The notes: generated by a model not told the origin, from the letters alone. A stretch of 64,000 nucleotides of DNA from Strongylocentrotus droebachiensis (GCA_035222895.1 JAVYIG010009858.1:1-64000), one strand, 5' to 3'. Counted from the first letter of the stretch, positions 36,581 through 48,710 are shown. Program-made: numbers and translations.

Positions 36581-36792
36581 GAAATGTGTCGTAGTAGGAT
36601 GGCGCCCTCTCGAGGATATTTGTAACTAAACAACCATCAAGTCATATTTTAGCAGCGGGTACCGCGTAATGAATCCGAAAGCAATCGAAATGTGTCGTAG
36701 TAGGATGGCGCCCTCTCGAGGATATTTGTAACTAAACAACCATCAAGTCATATTTTAGCAGCGGGTACCGCGTAATGAATCCGAAAGCAATC
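36581..36792 (+). repeat. Exact 106-bp tandem duplication
   Basis: The unit from GAAATGTGTCGTAGTAGGAT to CGAAAGCAATC occurs at 36581-36686 and again at 36687-36792 with no difference that I can see. A third GAAATG begins right after. Identity implies a recent event or an assembly duplication. Confidence 0.95.
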
Positions 36793-37021
36793 GAAATGAC
36801 TGAAAAGCATCAGTCACAGTTGAAAAGCAAATTGATTTTCGGGGAAATGTTGATTAAGAACCACTTTAATATTTAAGAAAAGAAGCTTACTGTGAAGTAC
36901 AAAAAATGACCCCCACTAAAGCTATTTGTGTGTGTTCCTTAAATTCTAAAAGCTAGTAATCGAGATAAAATTCAAAAATACTTTGCAGTGACATTGCAAC
37001 ACAAAGGTAACAAAATTATGC

Positions 37022-37080
37022 ATAGGTTGAGTTCTGGGAAGAGGTGAAAAATAATTTGGTGAGCGCTATCATTGTATGAT
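37022..37080 (+). repeat. Dispersed repeat (GAGTTCTGGGAAGAGG family), copy 2
   Basis: Plus-strand copy of the element also seen at 10439-10497 (minus) and 53522-53575 (plus). Confidence 0.65.
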
Positions 37081-37208
37081 GCAAGTGTGGAAGAACATCA
37101 GATAAACAATGTTCAACTTTATCTTTAAGTCTACACATGAATAACACTTTTCAGGGAAACTGTAGGCAAAAGTGAGCGTTAAAGATTTTGTTAAGGTTTG
37201 CCTTCATC

Positions 37209-38450
37209 GTGGGGGGGGGGGGGGGGGCAGGGGGGCACAGTGCCCCCACTTTTTCAAGTACCCCAAAAGTGCCCCTTTTTCCATAGGAAAAGTGCCCCTT
37301 TAACTTTCTAAGAAGCGCCCCTTCTTACATAAAAAGTGCCCCTATTACTTTGATAAGTGCCCCTATTAATTTTTAAAAGTGCCCCCTCCCCTTTCCACCT
37401 CTGATATGTGCCCCTTTTATTTTGATACGTACCTTTTTTCCCTGACAAATTCCCAGTTTTCTTTGCAATAAGTGTCTATTTTCCATTCTCATAAGTGCCC
37501 TTTTTAATCTCTAGTAAGTGCCCCTTTTCGGGTACGAGAAGCGCCCCTTTTCACTTTTGTTAAGCGCCCCCTTCACCTCTGATAATTGCCCTATTCAAAT
37601 CTTAGAGGTGCCCCTTTTACTTTGACAATTGCCCCTCTTCAATTGTAAGAAGTGCCCCTTTCCCTTTTAATAACTACCTCTTTTTAACTCGGATAAGCGC
37701 ACCTTATATTTTCACATGCGCCCCCTTTCCTTTCTAATAAGTGCCCCTTTTCCTTATGATAAGTGCCCCCATTTACAAAGAGCCCTTCGCCATCTCATAA
37801 ATGCCCCTTTTCACCTATGAAAATAGTCCATTTTCATTCTCATACTAGTGCCCCTTTTCATGTCTTGTAAATGACCCTATTCAATTCTGAGAGATACTCG
37901 TTTTATTTCGACAAGTGCCCCCCTTTTCCTCCTGATAAGTGCTCTTTTCATATGTAATAGCACCCCCTTTTTATTTTGACACGTGACCCTTTTCCTTCCT
38001 AATAAATGCTCTTTTTCCTTCATATAAGTGCCTCTTCGCTTTTTCATGAAAGCCCCCCTTTCACCTCCAATAAATGCTCCTATCAAAATCTGATCGGTGC
38101 CCCTTTTCTTTCAACAAATTCACATTTCCCTTTATTATTAGTGCCCCTTTTTCATTCTCATAAGTGCCTCTTTCAAATAAGGTGTGTGCCCCTTTTCACC
38201 TCTAATAATTAACCTTGTTAACAATGATATACGTGCCCCTTTTCCTTTCTTATAAGGAACCTATCCCTTTTTCATAAATGCCCCTATCAAAATCTGATGG
38301 TTGCCTCTTTTCCGTCGACAAATGCCCATTTTCACCTCTGATCATAACCCTTTGTACTTTGACACGTGCTCCTTTTATTTTCTTATAAGTTCCTTATCCC
38401 TTCGATAAGTGTCCCCTTTTCCTCTCATCATTAAACGTGCCCCTAATTTC
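37209..38450 (+). repeat. Degenerate short tandem array built on GTGCCCCTTTT
   Basis: About 1.2 kb in which (A/T)AGTGCCCCTTTT recurs every 25-35 bp, joined by AT-rich words such as TTTGATA and TCTAATA. Dozens of copies are present with many substitutions. It starts at a long G run (37209-37228) and GGGGGCACAGTGCCCCCAC. The same words reappear at 38847-38895 beside a C run. No coding. Confidence 0.85.
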
Positions 38451-39149
38451 AAGCGACTAAGAGCAATATCTCCCAAAGCTTGCTCGCTACGCTCGCTCAC
38501 ATTTATGGATGTTATAATTACGTTACTTATCAAAGGTCTTTTTGGTTTGCTGTTATGAGAATGTGCTTATTTATAACCCGATGAGGATTGGTTTTTTCCT
38601 CTTTATAAGATGTAGTTTTCGCACTGCGACCTCACAAATCTTCTTTTTTTTCCTCGCTCGCAAATGATTTTTTCGACCATCACACCCAACTGCAAGGTAT
38701 GATGCTTAAGCAATATTGTATACGATGTATAAAGAGAAACAAATATCGAAATTATCCCTGATAATGTAATCAAATATAGGGGTATATACCAATGTCTAAA
38801 AAAAATTGTATATTTTCGCTTTGAGATTTCCCTTTGCAGGTTCCCTTTTTCCCCCAGAAAGTGCCCTTTTTTGTTGGTGCCCCCCCCCCCCCCACTTTGG
38901 AAGTCGCTCCGCCGCCTCTGAACACCCACCAATAAGTGGATGGGGGATGTTTCAAATTGGAGAGAATATAACCACTCATTTTTGTATCCGTTATCAAGGG
39001 AAAATTGTAGTTACAAATTCTTGTACTAAAGCCATTTTCATATCTTATTTCGAAGCGCGTCCCCTCAAAATATTCTTGGGGAAAGAAACCAGACGGCATA
39101 TCGTGCAGGACCAGGGGCTAAATACATCCATTTGCAAATCCCTTTGCAA
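38451..39149. other. Spacer between two arrays
   Basis: Contains GCTTGCTCGCTACGCTCGCT at about 38479 and a GTGCCCTTTTTTGTTGGTGC word before a C run at 38880-38894. Nothing codes recognisably. Confidence 0.45.
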
Positions 39150-42100
39150 AACATTGACTTTGAAATATTTCAAAGTCATTCTGAATTTTTTTCGGCCCTC
39201 TTAATTGTTGGCCTTAAACTTGATTTCTAGAAGAACCTAGAAGTGGTCCTCCAGGAATTTTGGAGAGAATGCAACCCAGGTTTCTGCTCGATTTTGGTAC
39301 TTTTACAAAGTCGTATTCGCTTTGTATAGCTCTCACTAATATTTACAGTCCATTTCTATCTGTAATATATATATACAGAAAGCATATACATTAAATTTCA
39401 CTCAAAAATATCAAAGTCATTCTAAAAACATGTCTCAGGCCTTGTGTAGGCCCTAAGCTGGATTACTTGGGGATATAGCTCTGAGTGCATGGAGTGGTCC
39501 CCAGGAGTTTGGGGGAGAATGCAACCCAGTTTTTGTATCGAAATTTATACTTTTACAAAGTCGAATTCGCTTTTTATTGCTCTCATTAATATTGTACAGT
39601 CTATTTCTATATGTAGTATATACAGAAAGCATATACATTAAATTTCACTCAACAATATCAAAGTCATTCTAAAAAACATGTCTCAGGCCTTGTGTAGGCC
39701 CTAAGCTGGATTACTCGGGGATATAGCTCTGAGTGCATGGAGCGGTCCCCAGGAGTTTGGGGGCGAATGCAACCCAGTTTTTGTATCGAAATTTATACTT
39801 TTACAAAGTCGTATTCACTTTTTATTGCTCTCACTAATATTGTACAGTCTATTTCTATCTTTAATATATATATAGGAAGCAGATACATTAAATTGCACTC
39901 AAAAATATCATAGTCATTCTAAAAACATGTCTCAGGCCTTGTAAGCTGGATTACTTGGGGATATAGCTGTGAGTGCATGGAGTGGTCCCCAGGAGTTTGG
40001 GGGAGAACGCAACCCAGTTTTCGTATCGAAATTTATACTTTTACAGGGTCGAATTCGCTTTTTATTGCTCTCACTAATATTGTACAGTCTATTTCTATAT
40101 GTTTTATATGCAGAAAGCATATACATTAAATTTAACCCAAAAATATCATAGTCATTCTAAAAACATGTCTCAGGCTAGCTTGTAAGCTGGATTTCTAGGG
40201 GAATCTCTGAATGCATGGAGTGGTCCCCCGGAGTTTGGGGCAAAATGCAACCCAGTTTTTGTATCGAAATTTATACTTTTACAAAGTCGAATTCGCTTTT
40301 TATTGCTCTCACTAATATTGTACAGTCTATTTCTATATGTAGTATATTCAGAAAGCATATACATTAAATTTCACTCAACAATATCAAAGTCATTCTAAAA
40401 AACATGTCTCAGGCCTTGTGTAGGCCCTAAGCTGGATTACTTGGGGATATAGCTCTGAGTGCATGGAGTGGTCCCCAGGAGTTTGGGGGAGAATGCAACC
40501 CAGTTTTTGTATCGAAATTTATACTTTTACAAAGTCGAATTCGCTTTTTATTGCTCTCATTAATATTGTACAGTCTATTTCTATATGTAGTATATACAGA
40601 AAGCATATACATTAAATTTCACTCAACAATATCAAAGTCATTCTAAAAACATGTCTCAGGCCTTGTGTAGGCCCTAAGCTGGATTACTCGGGGATATAGC
40701 TCTGAGTGCATGGAGTGGTCCCCAGGAGTTTGGGGGAGAATGCAACCCAGTTTTTGTATCGAAATTTATACTTTTACAAAGTCGAATTCGCTTTTTATTG
40801 CTCTCATTAATATTGTACAGTCTATTTCTATATGTAGTATATACAGAAAGCATATACATTAAATTTCACTCAACAATATCAAAGTCATTCTAAAAACATG
40901 TCTCAGGCCTTGTGTAGGCCCTAAGCTGGATTACTTGGGGATATAGCTCTGAGTGCATGGAGTGGTCCCCAGGAGTTTGGGGGAGAATGCAACCCAGTTT
41001 TTGTATCGAAATTTATACTTTTACAAAGTCGAATTCGCTTTTTATTGCTCTCATTAATATTGTACAGTCTATTTCTATATGTAGTATATACAGAAAGCAT
41101 ATACATTAAATTTCACTCAACAATATCAAAGTAATTCTAAAAACATGTCTCAGGCCTTGTGTAGGCCCTAAGCTGGATTACTCGGGGATATAGCTCTGAG
41201 TGCATGGAGTGGTCCCCAGGAGTTTGGGGGAGAATGCAACCCAGTTTTTGTATCGAAATTTATACTTTTACAGGGTCGAATTCGCTTTTTATTGCTCTCA
41301 CTAATATTGTACAGTCTATTTCTATATGTTTTATATGCAGAAAGCATATACATTAAATTTAACCCAAAAATATCATAGTCATTCTAAAAACATGTCTCAG
41401 GCTAGCTTGTAAGCTGGATTTCTAGGGGAATCTCTGAATGCATGGAGTGGTCCCCCGGAGTTTGGGGCAAAATGCAACCCAGTTTTTGTATCGAAATTTA
41501 TACTTTTACAAAGTCGAATTCGCTTTTTATTGCTCTCACTAATATTGTACAGTCTATTTCTATATGTAGTATATACAGAAAGCATATACATTAAATTTCA
41601 CTCAACAATATCAAAGTCATTCTAAAAACATGTCTCAGGCCTTGTGTAGGCCCTAAGCTGGATTACTTGGGGATATAGCTCTGAGTGCATGGAGTGGTCC
41701 CCAGGAGTTTGGGGGAGAATGCAACCCAGTTTTTGTATCGAAATTTATACTTTTACAAAGTCGAATTCGCTTTTTATTGCTCTCATTAATATTGTACAGT
41801 CTATTTCTATATGTAGTATATACAGAAAGCATATACATTAAATTTCACTCAACAATATCAAAGTCATTCTAAAAACATGTCTCAGGCCTTGTGTAGGCCC
41901 TAAGCTGGATTACTCGGGGATATAGCTCTGAGTGCATGGAGTGGTCCCCAGGAGTTTGGGGGGAGAATGCAACCCAGTTTTTGTATCGGAATTTATACTT
42001 TTACAAAGTCGAATTCGCTTTTTATTGCTCTCATTAATATTGTACAGTCTATTTCTATATGTAGTATATACAGAAAGCATATACATTAAATTTCACTCAA

Positions 42101-42470
42101 CAATATCAAAGTAATTCTAAAAACATGTCTCAGGCCTTGTGTAGGCCCTAAGCTGGATTACTTGGGGATATAGCTCTGAGTGCATGGAGTGGTCCCCAGG
42201 AGTTTGGGGCAAAATGCAACCCAGTTTTTGTATCGAAATTTATACTTTTACAAAGTCGAATTCGCTTTTTATTGCTCTCATTAATATTGTACAGTCTATT
42301 TCTATATGTAGTATATGCAGAAAGCATATACATTCAATTTAACTCCAAAAATATCATAGTCATTCTAAAAAAATGTCTCAGGCCTTGTGTAGGCCCTAAG
42401 CTGGATCTCTTTAGGATCCTGTGAGCGGTCCCCAGGAGTTTGGGGGAGAACGCAACACATGTTTGGTATC
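39150..42470 (+). repeat. Satellite of about 247 bp, about 13 copies
   Basis: The word AAGCTGGATT marks copies near 39455, 39703, 39943, 40184, 40429, 40676, 40923, 41170, 41411, 41655, 41902 and 42150, with partial diverged copies at both ends. Spacing is 229-256 bp, most often exactly 247. Each unit carries GAGTGCATGGAGTGGTCCCC, GCAACCCAGTTTTTGTATCG and ATATACATTAAATTT. The repeated 61-residue minus-strand open frames are by-products of unit identity and carry no known domain. Confidence 0.97.
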
Positions 42471-42474
42471 GACC

Positions 42475-43315
42475 CTGCTGGTAACATTAAGATTATAATT
42501 AAAATGTTTTCATTCCAAATTTATTTCCCCATGATATAAAGAAATGTGTTATTTACATCATTCGGACATCAATTGAAAAGCCAATGTGGGAATACTTCAA
42601 CAAATGCCGTATCAAACAGTTTACCATCGCCATGAAAATGAGTTTGTCTTGCAAACCTTTCTTGAAAGAGAGTCTTTTGATGCCTTTATAACAAACTACT
42701 GTTAATTGATAAGCCCAAATCCTATCGTGCTGAAATTTAATGATCTGAATCCTCATAAGTATTAAAACATTACTGTAACATTTTTATAAAATTAAACATT
42801 GCTTTTATATTTTTTTTAATTGATTCATTTAATTTTTTTCTACGCCCTCTATCATTAATTTACTCTTCTAACTATGTATTATTTTGTCAAAGGACCACAC
42901 ATTTTGTTTTAATTTAGTTGTTAAAGTCAACGTGTCTTATATGCTCCATCTTATATTCCAATTATTAGTTTAGGTAACTCCAGCGTGACAGAATGGACAC
43001 CCAATCCTCACATTTTTATGGATTTACTCTTTTATTTTAAAAGATTTTATATTGATTTAGGCCTTTAGTTTATTTTGCGGAAAGTTTTCCCTTAAGTGCC
43101 AGAACTAAAATGATTTGTTTTGCAAACCTATGATATAATGTATTGGGGGCAGGCTCCCCGCATGGAGTGCATTGTGTTACTTTTGATTTCACTCTCCTTA
43201 ATGGTTCATCTTTGAATTTTCTTTTGTAACTATGCGGGTATTATTTGTCATTGCTTTCATGGGCCCTGAACAAGCGCGTATAGCTGGATTTTATTTTAGG
43301 GGGGGTCGAATCACT
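42475..43315. other. AT-rich intergenic
   Basis: No gene recognised. Confidence 0.5.
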
Positions 43316-43317
43316 TA

Positions 43318-43403
43318 CTCTCTCTCTCTCTCTCTCTCTTGTTGTTGTTGTTTTTTTTTGGGGGGGGGGGGGGCGACCGCCCCATCGCCCCCCCCCCCCC
43401 CGG
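43318..43403. repeat. Compound low-complexity tract (CT)n-(TTG)n-T-G-C
   Basis: A CT run, a TTG run, T9, a G run (43361-43373) and a C run (43389-43402) follow one another. The G and C runs can pair over about 13 bases. Confidence 0.9.
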
Positions 43404-44495
43404 CTATGTGCCTGGCCCTTACACCGTCCACCGACATAATACAAATATTAGTAAACAACAACATTTAAAGCATCTTTCTCTGGTGTGCTTTAGCGGTGAA
43501 AATAATGGTCACTTATCATGAAAATTAAAGTTTTGTGCAAGAGAAGTTTAATCTTCGATCAAAGCTTTGGAAATATAAAAGGATAACCTATATAACCTAC
43601 AACAGCGTGACGGAAGGGACACACGTTTGTTCTACCTTTGACCTGCTATAAACGTTACATATTTGTGTATTTATATTATCTTGAAGATATTAAAACAAAG
43701 TAGTGACAAAACAGATAATATGAACTTCACATACTTTCTACCATAAATATGTAGTTCTTTAATTTATGGCTTTTAAAAAGGGATTTGGAGTAAAAATATC
43801 GAGAAATTAAAAATTTCAACAGCATTGTTTAATGTACGTTCAGCTGATACCGAAAACAACTACAATGTTATTTAGTTATAAATACAAATACACGCTTTAT
43901 AGACTAAACAATTTCATGAAATTATTCACATTTATATAGTTTTTCATCAGATTTGAAGTTTGCGTTTCTTAGCTTGATATAATGTCTGCGTCTTCCGTAT
44001 CACACAAAGAAGAAGAGCTTTTGTCAGCAATCTACCAATCTTTTTCTAACCTTGTAGTGATACACACCAAAAGAAGTATAATTTGTAATTATTGCTTTGC
44101 TGGGGAAATAAAAAAATAAAAGAAACCCATTTGACCAGAGAAAACAGAAGGGGGGGGGGGGACACGTGTAATTTTGTGTAGTGAAGGTTTATGGGTACTT
44201 TGATTTTGCTAGCGGGGTGAGGGGGGACCCTTTCAGATCCTTATCCGAATGCGCCACTGTAAATATCCCGCTTACATGTTATTTACCAAATGAATGATTA
44301 ACAATTTCGATAAATTGGTCGTTGATGATTCAGAGTCCTGCTCTATAAGCTTAATGCATTATACATGTATATTACATGATTTGGGTTATAGAGATGGATA
44401 AAATGTACTTGAACAAAGCAATATACAACATTATTTATACTACTGATAAGAAGAACCAGCAGCTGTATTGACTTACTAGTTATGGTAGTATAGTA
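43404..44495. other. Intergenic
   Basis: No gene recognised. G run at 44151-44161. GCGCCACTG at about 44251 resembles a CAGNGGCG-type transposon end. Confidence 0.4.
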
Positions 44496-44499
44496 TGTG

Positions 44500-44690
44500 T
44501 AGTAGTAGTAGTAGTAATAGGAATAGGAGGAGTATTAATATCTTATTATTATTGTTATTATTATTATAAGTAGTAGTAGTAGTAGTATACTACTACTAGT
44601 AGTAACAGTAGTAATAGTAGTAGCAGTACTAGTAGTAGCAACAGGGATATAGTGGTACTGTCGTAGTAGTAGTAATACAGGTATTATATC
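44500..44690. repeat. (TAG)n trinucleotide microsatellite, interrupted
   Basis: Repeated TAGTAG on the plus strand, changing to TACTACTACTAGTAG near 44588-44602, so part of it is self-complementary. Confidence 0.85.
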
Positions 44691-46255
44691 TCCGATTTAT
44701 CTACGTATCTATACCGGACCCCGTGCACGGAAATGATTGATATGGCGACCATGCCTTTTTGCCTTGCCACATTATGTTCTCCAACGCTTTGTAATATACT
44801 TCCTTTCCACGTTTATAGAGAGGTTTGTACAATCACTGACAAACCTTCTTAGAACATATCATTTTAGCAATTGGAGGAACTTTAGGGATGTTCCATGTGC
44901 TTCTTTCCCCCCCCCCCTCTTTCTCTACCTGCTTGATGTTATTTTGTGCGCTTAGAAACAGTATGTTATGTACTAATAGAGGACTTTTCGAGACCATGTT
45001 CCCCCCTTGCGAAATGTGTAATTATCTTATAGTGGTGGAAACGACCAATATAATTTATAGTACGAATGAAGTTTAAATGTAGCCTATGTGTGTGTATAAT
45101 ATATATATATATATTTATATATGCTCTTAATATACTTTGTAAAACAATTATGTCTATCTTATTCATGTGTAAAGTTATTTATCTTGTGTTGTAGGCCTAT
45201 CGTTATGTATTTTGTAATCGTGATTGATACATGTTTTACTTGTTGTTATTGTTGTTGTCAATAAACTCTAAATCAAACTCGAACATGACATGTAGCCTAC
45301 TATAGTAGTAGAGAAGAAAAGGTTTGGTTAAAAATACAGTAGTGAAACTAGTCGAAATTTGGTCAGAATATAAGTTGCATGCAATGGTTAAGTTAAAGTA
45401 TACATGATGTAGCACATATCAAATACTCCGAAGGAAAAAACAACAACAAACAAACAGAACATTTTACAGACAGTGATGAATGCATGCATGTGTCCGAGTA
45501 TTCATAATTTTGTATCAGAGGCTCTGCGTGGCTGCGCAAACTGGGAATACAGGCTCCGCATTACGAAAAGCTCTCAATTTGGCAATCTCGAGATAGTGCA
45601 GATCTGGTGGGGTGCCAGAACTCCAATTTCGTTTCTGTCGTTAAAAACTTCGACAGAGCCCTTGAGGCTCTGCGTGAGAGATTATGATATTGGATTGCAG
45701 CTGGACTCTTCATCATCTTACGTAATACTAAGTGTAAACAAACTCCTACTGGGGCTCTGCCTGAAAGGAAATGGGAAGTAGGAAATATATTTTTTTATAC
45801 TTGTTTTAAGATATTTTCATGTCCAAAAGTCACTTATAATTTAGATGAAGACTATAATGAAAGTTCAAACGAAGCAAAATGACCCAGAATCGGCGATATA
45901 ACAACAATTTTAATTGTGAAAATTAGCACTCTTTCTCCCTTCCTCTCTCCCTCTATCAACTTATCTCTCTCTCTCTCTCCCCTTTCACCTCGCCAAGGTC
46001 TCGGCAGGGGGATTACATTGCCTAGCGCTAGTGTTTACTTTAGGCTATCTCTAGGAGTAGTGAAAGTCAAATGGAGGTTTCAAAGGGTAAAGGGTCATTT
46101 TGTGACTACGGTATATTTTGGTAATACATTGGTGAGAAACTACAAATTTCCTGGACTTTCAAAAATGTATGGTCAAAGTGAAACTACAACTACACTACCT
46201 AAAATAACAGACATAGTATTTGTAGTAAAAGTAGTAGTGTTACTAGAGTACCAGT
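44691..46255. other. Intergenic, possible LINE remnant
   Basis: No domain recognised. GTTGTCAATAAACTCTAAATC at 45255-45275 looks like a LINE 3' end with its AATAAA, but no coding lies upstream to support it. A TA tract is at 45100-45120. Confidence 0.35.
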
Positions 46256-46257
46256 AG

Positions 46258-46400
46258 GCATATTGGCCTAATTATTGTTATTATTTATATTATTATTTTA
46301 TTATCAATATTATTATTATCACTCTTATTATTATTATTATTATTATTATTATCATTACTATTATGATTATTATCATCACTAGTATTATTAATTGTAGTAG
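46258..46400. repeat. (ATT)n microsatellite
   Basis: About 140 bp of TTATTA repeats just left of the transposon at 46406. Confidence 0.85.
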
Positions 46401-46405
46401 TATAG

Positions 46406-47032
46406 CAGGGGCGGATCTAGCTTTTTGCTAAGGGGGGGGTTTGACCAAAATAATGACGATGCGGAGCATCGTCCACGAGCCGCGAAGCGGCGAGCCGATT
46501 TTTTTTGGGGTGTTTATTTGAACCCCGTAAGTGATGTTTTCCTGGCATCTATTAACACAATGGAGACCATAAAAAGCAGTGCATGATAATAGTCTGCAGG
46601 CACAGACCCTAATTTGACACTTGATCAAAAAATCATTGTGCCTTGAGAGAAGTCTAGCCCAGCTACCTACTGGTTGTGTCAGGAGCAGCTACAGTACATG
46701 GCCTATGGTAGTCTTATAGTGCAGACTCACTTTTACGACTGACCAGGGTTTGTGCTTGCAGACTAGCATGATAACGTCTTTTTAAATCAAGTAACAGTTT
46801 AATACATAGTTATATCCAGAGTTATCATGTGTTTGGTTAAGTTACCAGATGAGTTGAATATCTTCTCACAATATTTGCACTTGAAAGGGTTTCTCTCCAG
46901 CGTGCGTTCTTTTTTCTTTCTTTTTTTCTTTCTTTTTTTCTTTTTTTTCCCTTTTTTTTTTTTTTGTTTTTTTTTTGGGCCGCCCAAGGGGGGGTTGCAA
47001 CCCCCCCAACCCCCCCTCTAGATCCGCTTCTG
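46406..47032. mobile_element. Non-autonomous hAT-like element (CAGGGGCGGATCTAG family)
   Basis: The left end reads CAGGGGCGGATCTAG and the right end, complemented, reads CAGAAGCGGATCTAG. G or C runs lie just inside both ends. The flanks are both TATAG (46401-46405 and 47033-47037) within a TAG-rich context, so the target duplication length is ambiguous. The CAGGGGCGGATC terminus is one I associate with hAT-type elements. A zinc-finger fragment lies inside on the minus strand. Confidence 0.7.
46802..46909 (-). pseudogene. C2H2 zinc-finger fragment inside the hAT-like element
   Basis: The minus strand encodes RNPFKCKYCEKIFNSSGNLT, then KH: one classic C2H2 finger with a linker-like ERNPF before it (standard linkers read TGEKPF). 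The cysteines and the first histidine are intact. The second histidine position is lost (KHMITLD), and a stop follows soon after. Upstream it dissolves into a Lys-rich purine tract. It is probably a captured and decayed piece of a zinc-finger gene. Confidence 0.65.
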
Positions 47033-47185
47033 TATAGTAGTAGCAGTAGTGTAATTCTTGTCATTAATACTGTAATCATCATAATTATTTTGTTAATTGT
47101 TATTAACACTAAGTACAATGGTAGAACAAGCACTGACACCCAGTAAAATAGTTCATGTAGCATTGTACTACTACTAGTATTGGTT

Positions 47186-47377
47186 TAGCCTATAATCTAG
47201 GCGGAGTGCCGAGCTTTTTTCTTTGCTGCTAGACTAACCCTAAGCAGAACGTCTGATAAGGCGAGACTACGAACCGTGAGTCGCTTCGGTTCGTAGTCTC
47301 GCCGTATCAGACGTTCTGCTTAAGGTTAGTCTAGCAGCAAAGAAAAAAGCTCGGCACTCCGCCTAGATTATAGGCTA
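47186..47377. mobile_element. 192-bp near-perfect palindrome with 9-bp target duplication
   Basis: Arms of about 92 bp begin TAGCCTATAATCTAGGCGGA and are almost identical when inverted (a few mismatches, such as ACCCTAAGC against GCTTAAGGT). They surround a loop of about 10 bases. GTATTGGTT occurs directly on both sides (47177-47185 and 47378-47386). A 9-bp duplication is characteristic of Mutator-like elements, so a MULE-type foldback MITE is likely. Confidence 0.9.
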
Positions 47378-47564
47378 GTATTGGTTGTGAGGCAAGTAGA
47401 ATGGTAAGAAATGGTTTGTACACTATCATTCGTGAAAACTGGAAAAATTCACTTCACTAAGATATTTTGATTGGCGGTTTCCATATTCAAGCTTATAAAC
47501 ATTGATCTTAATATTTACTCGATTCGTGAATAATTTTGTGGAAGCATTTTGATAAAACAATTTA

Positions 47565-47615
47565 ACTGTTTCTATCAAAACCAACTTTATATCAGGGTGG
47601 ACTTTCCCCTTTAAC
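47565..47615 (+). repeat. Dispersed repeat, copy 2
   Basis: Matches 8344-8396, with the shared core ATCAGGGTGGACTTTCC. Confidence 0.6.
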
Positions 47616-47619
47616 TAAA

Positions 47620-48580
47620 TGTATCACCACGCAGTGACGAATATTATTGTCTCCCAAATATCAGAAGCATAACTTTAATTTCATTCTAATTCGTTTATCA
47701 GAAGAAATGCTATTATTAACATAAATACAGTATGATATTGAAGTCCTGTTCAGTCTCCAAAAATAAGTCTGATTGAAACCAGCGTATGGGCCCTGAAACT
47801 TTAGGAATGGAATGTAGAAGGACACTTGTCCAATTTTCGTGACGTAATCAATCACTCGACCGGGCTGTAAGATATGGTACCATGTTAATTTTATCTCTCT
47901 TTATCTCTCTTTTCAGAAAATGTATTTTGTTTCTTGCGTTTTCTCTCTCTTTCATGTCTTTCTTTTCATTGTTGTTGTTAATTATCACTGGACGGGGAGG
48001 CCATCCATGCTCTTCATTACCTACACCACTTGTGCCAGCTATAGGAGACAATGTGTTGTAATGGATGATCTCTGCTTTGTTTTGCAAAAATATATATACA
48101 GCAGGGTAACTACCTTGGTATCTATAAAGGTACATAATTATAAACGACACTGGACAGAATGATGTAACAACAGCGATACAGAATTACAATGATTTTATTC
48201 CAAATTCCATCACTTTCTATAATTTCCTTGTTCGTGCTAGGCTCAGTTGAATTCCAATTTCCATGCCAGTGTTAAATTAGCATTTTATAGTCTTCTAAGA
48301 CTACGAGTTGATATGTTTGGTTGTGCAATGTTTGAAACATCAGGGGCCTTCTGTCAATTGACAATTGAACAACGAATTCATTTTAAGATCTCCAGTAGCT
48401 GAATAATATTGAAATGAATATACATTAAGCATCTTCTCCATTTTAGATATTAGCCCCATATCAAGCGATGCGATTATAGCCTTGCAATGAGAATACACGC
48501 TCATACCATGAACCTAATACATAGTAGGTCCATGCTTATACATTAGTGTACGGTGTACCGTACTTCTATGATAAATAATA
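47620..48580. other. Intergenic
   Basis: No gene recognised. Short open frames only. Confidence 0.5.
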
Positions 48581-48584
48581 TGCA

Positions 48585-48710
48585 GTCCATTGGAAGTCAA
48601 GGAATTGACCCCCAGGGCCCCAGCTGCCACATTCCTAAAGTGTGGACCTATATCCTGGTCTGAACAGGAATGTGGCAAGGGTCAATCCCTTGACCCCCGA
48701 TGCGATGGAC
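48585..48710. repeat. 126-bp inverted repeat (hairpin)
   Basis: GTCCAT...GTCAAGGAATTGACCC...GCCACATTCCT on the left is mirrored by AGGAATGTGGC...GGGTCAATCCCTTGAC...ATGGAC on the right. The left arm has an extra CAGGGCCCCAG bulge. Probably a small foldback MITE, but no target duplication is evident. Confidence 0.75.

Noticed and set aside
39453-42333. Repeated 61-64 residue minus-strand frames starting MYMLS
   Set aside because: They follow the 247-bp satellite exactly and have no promoter or domain. Identity of the DNA units explains the conservation.
45473-45781. 102-residue frame with repeated GGCTCTGC words
   Set aside because: The short internal repeats (GAGGCTCTGCGTG twice) suggest a repeat element, not a gene. 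No domain.
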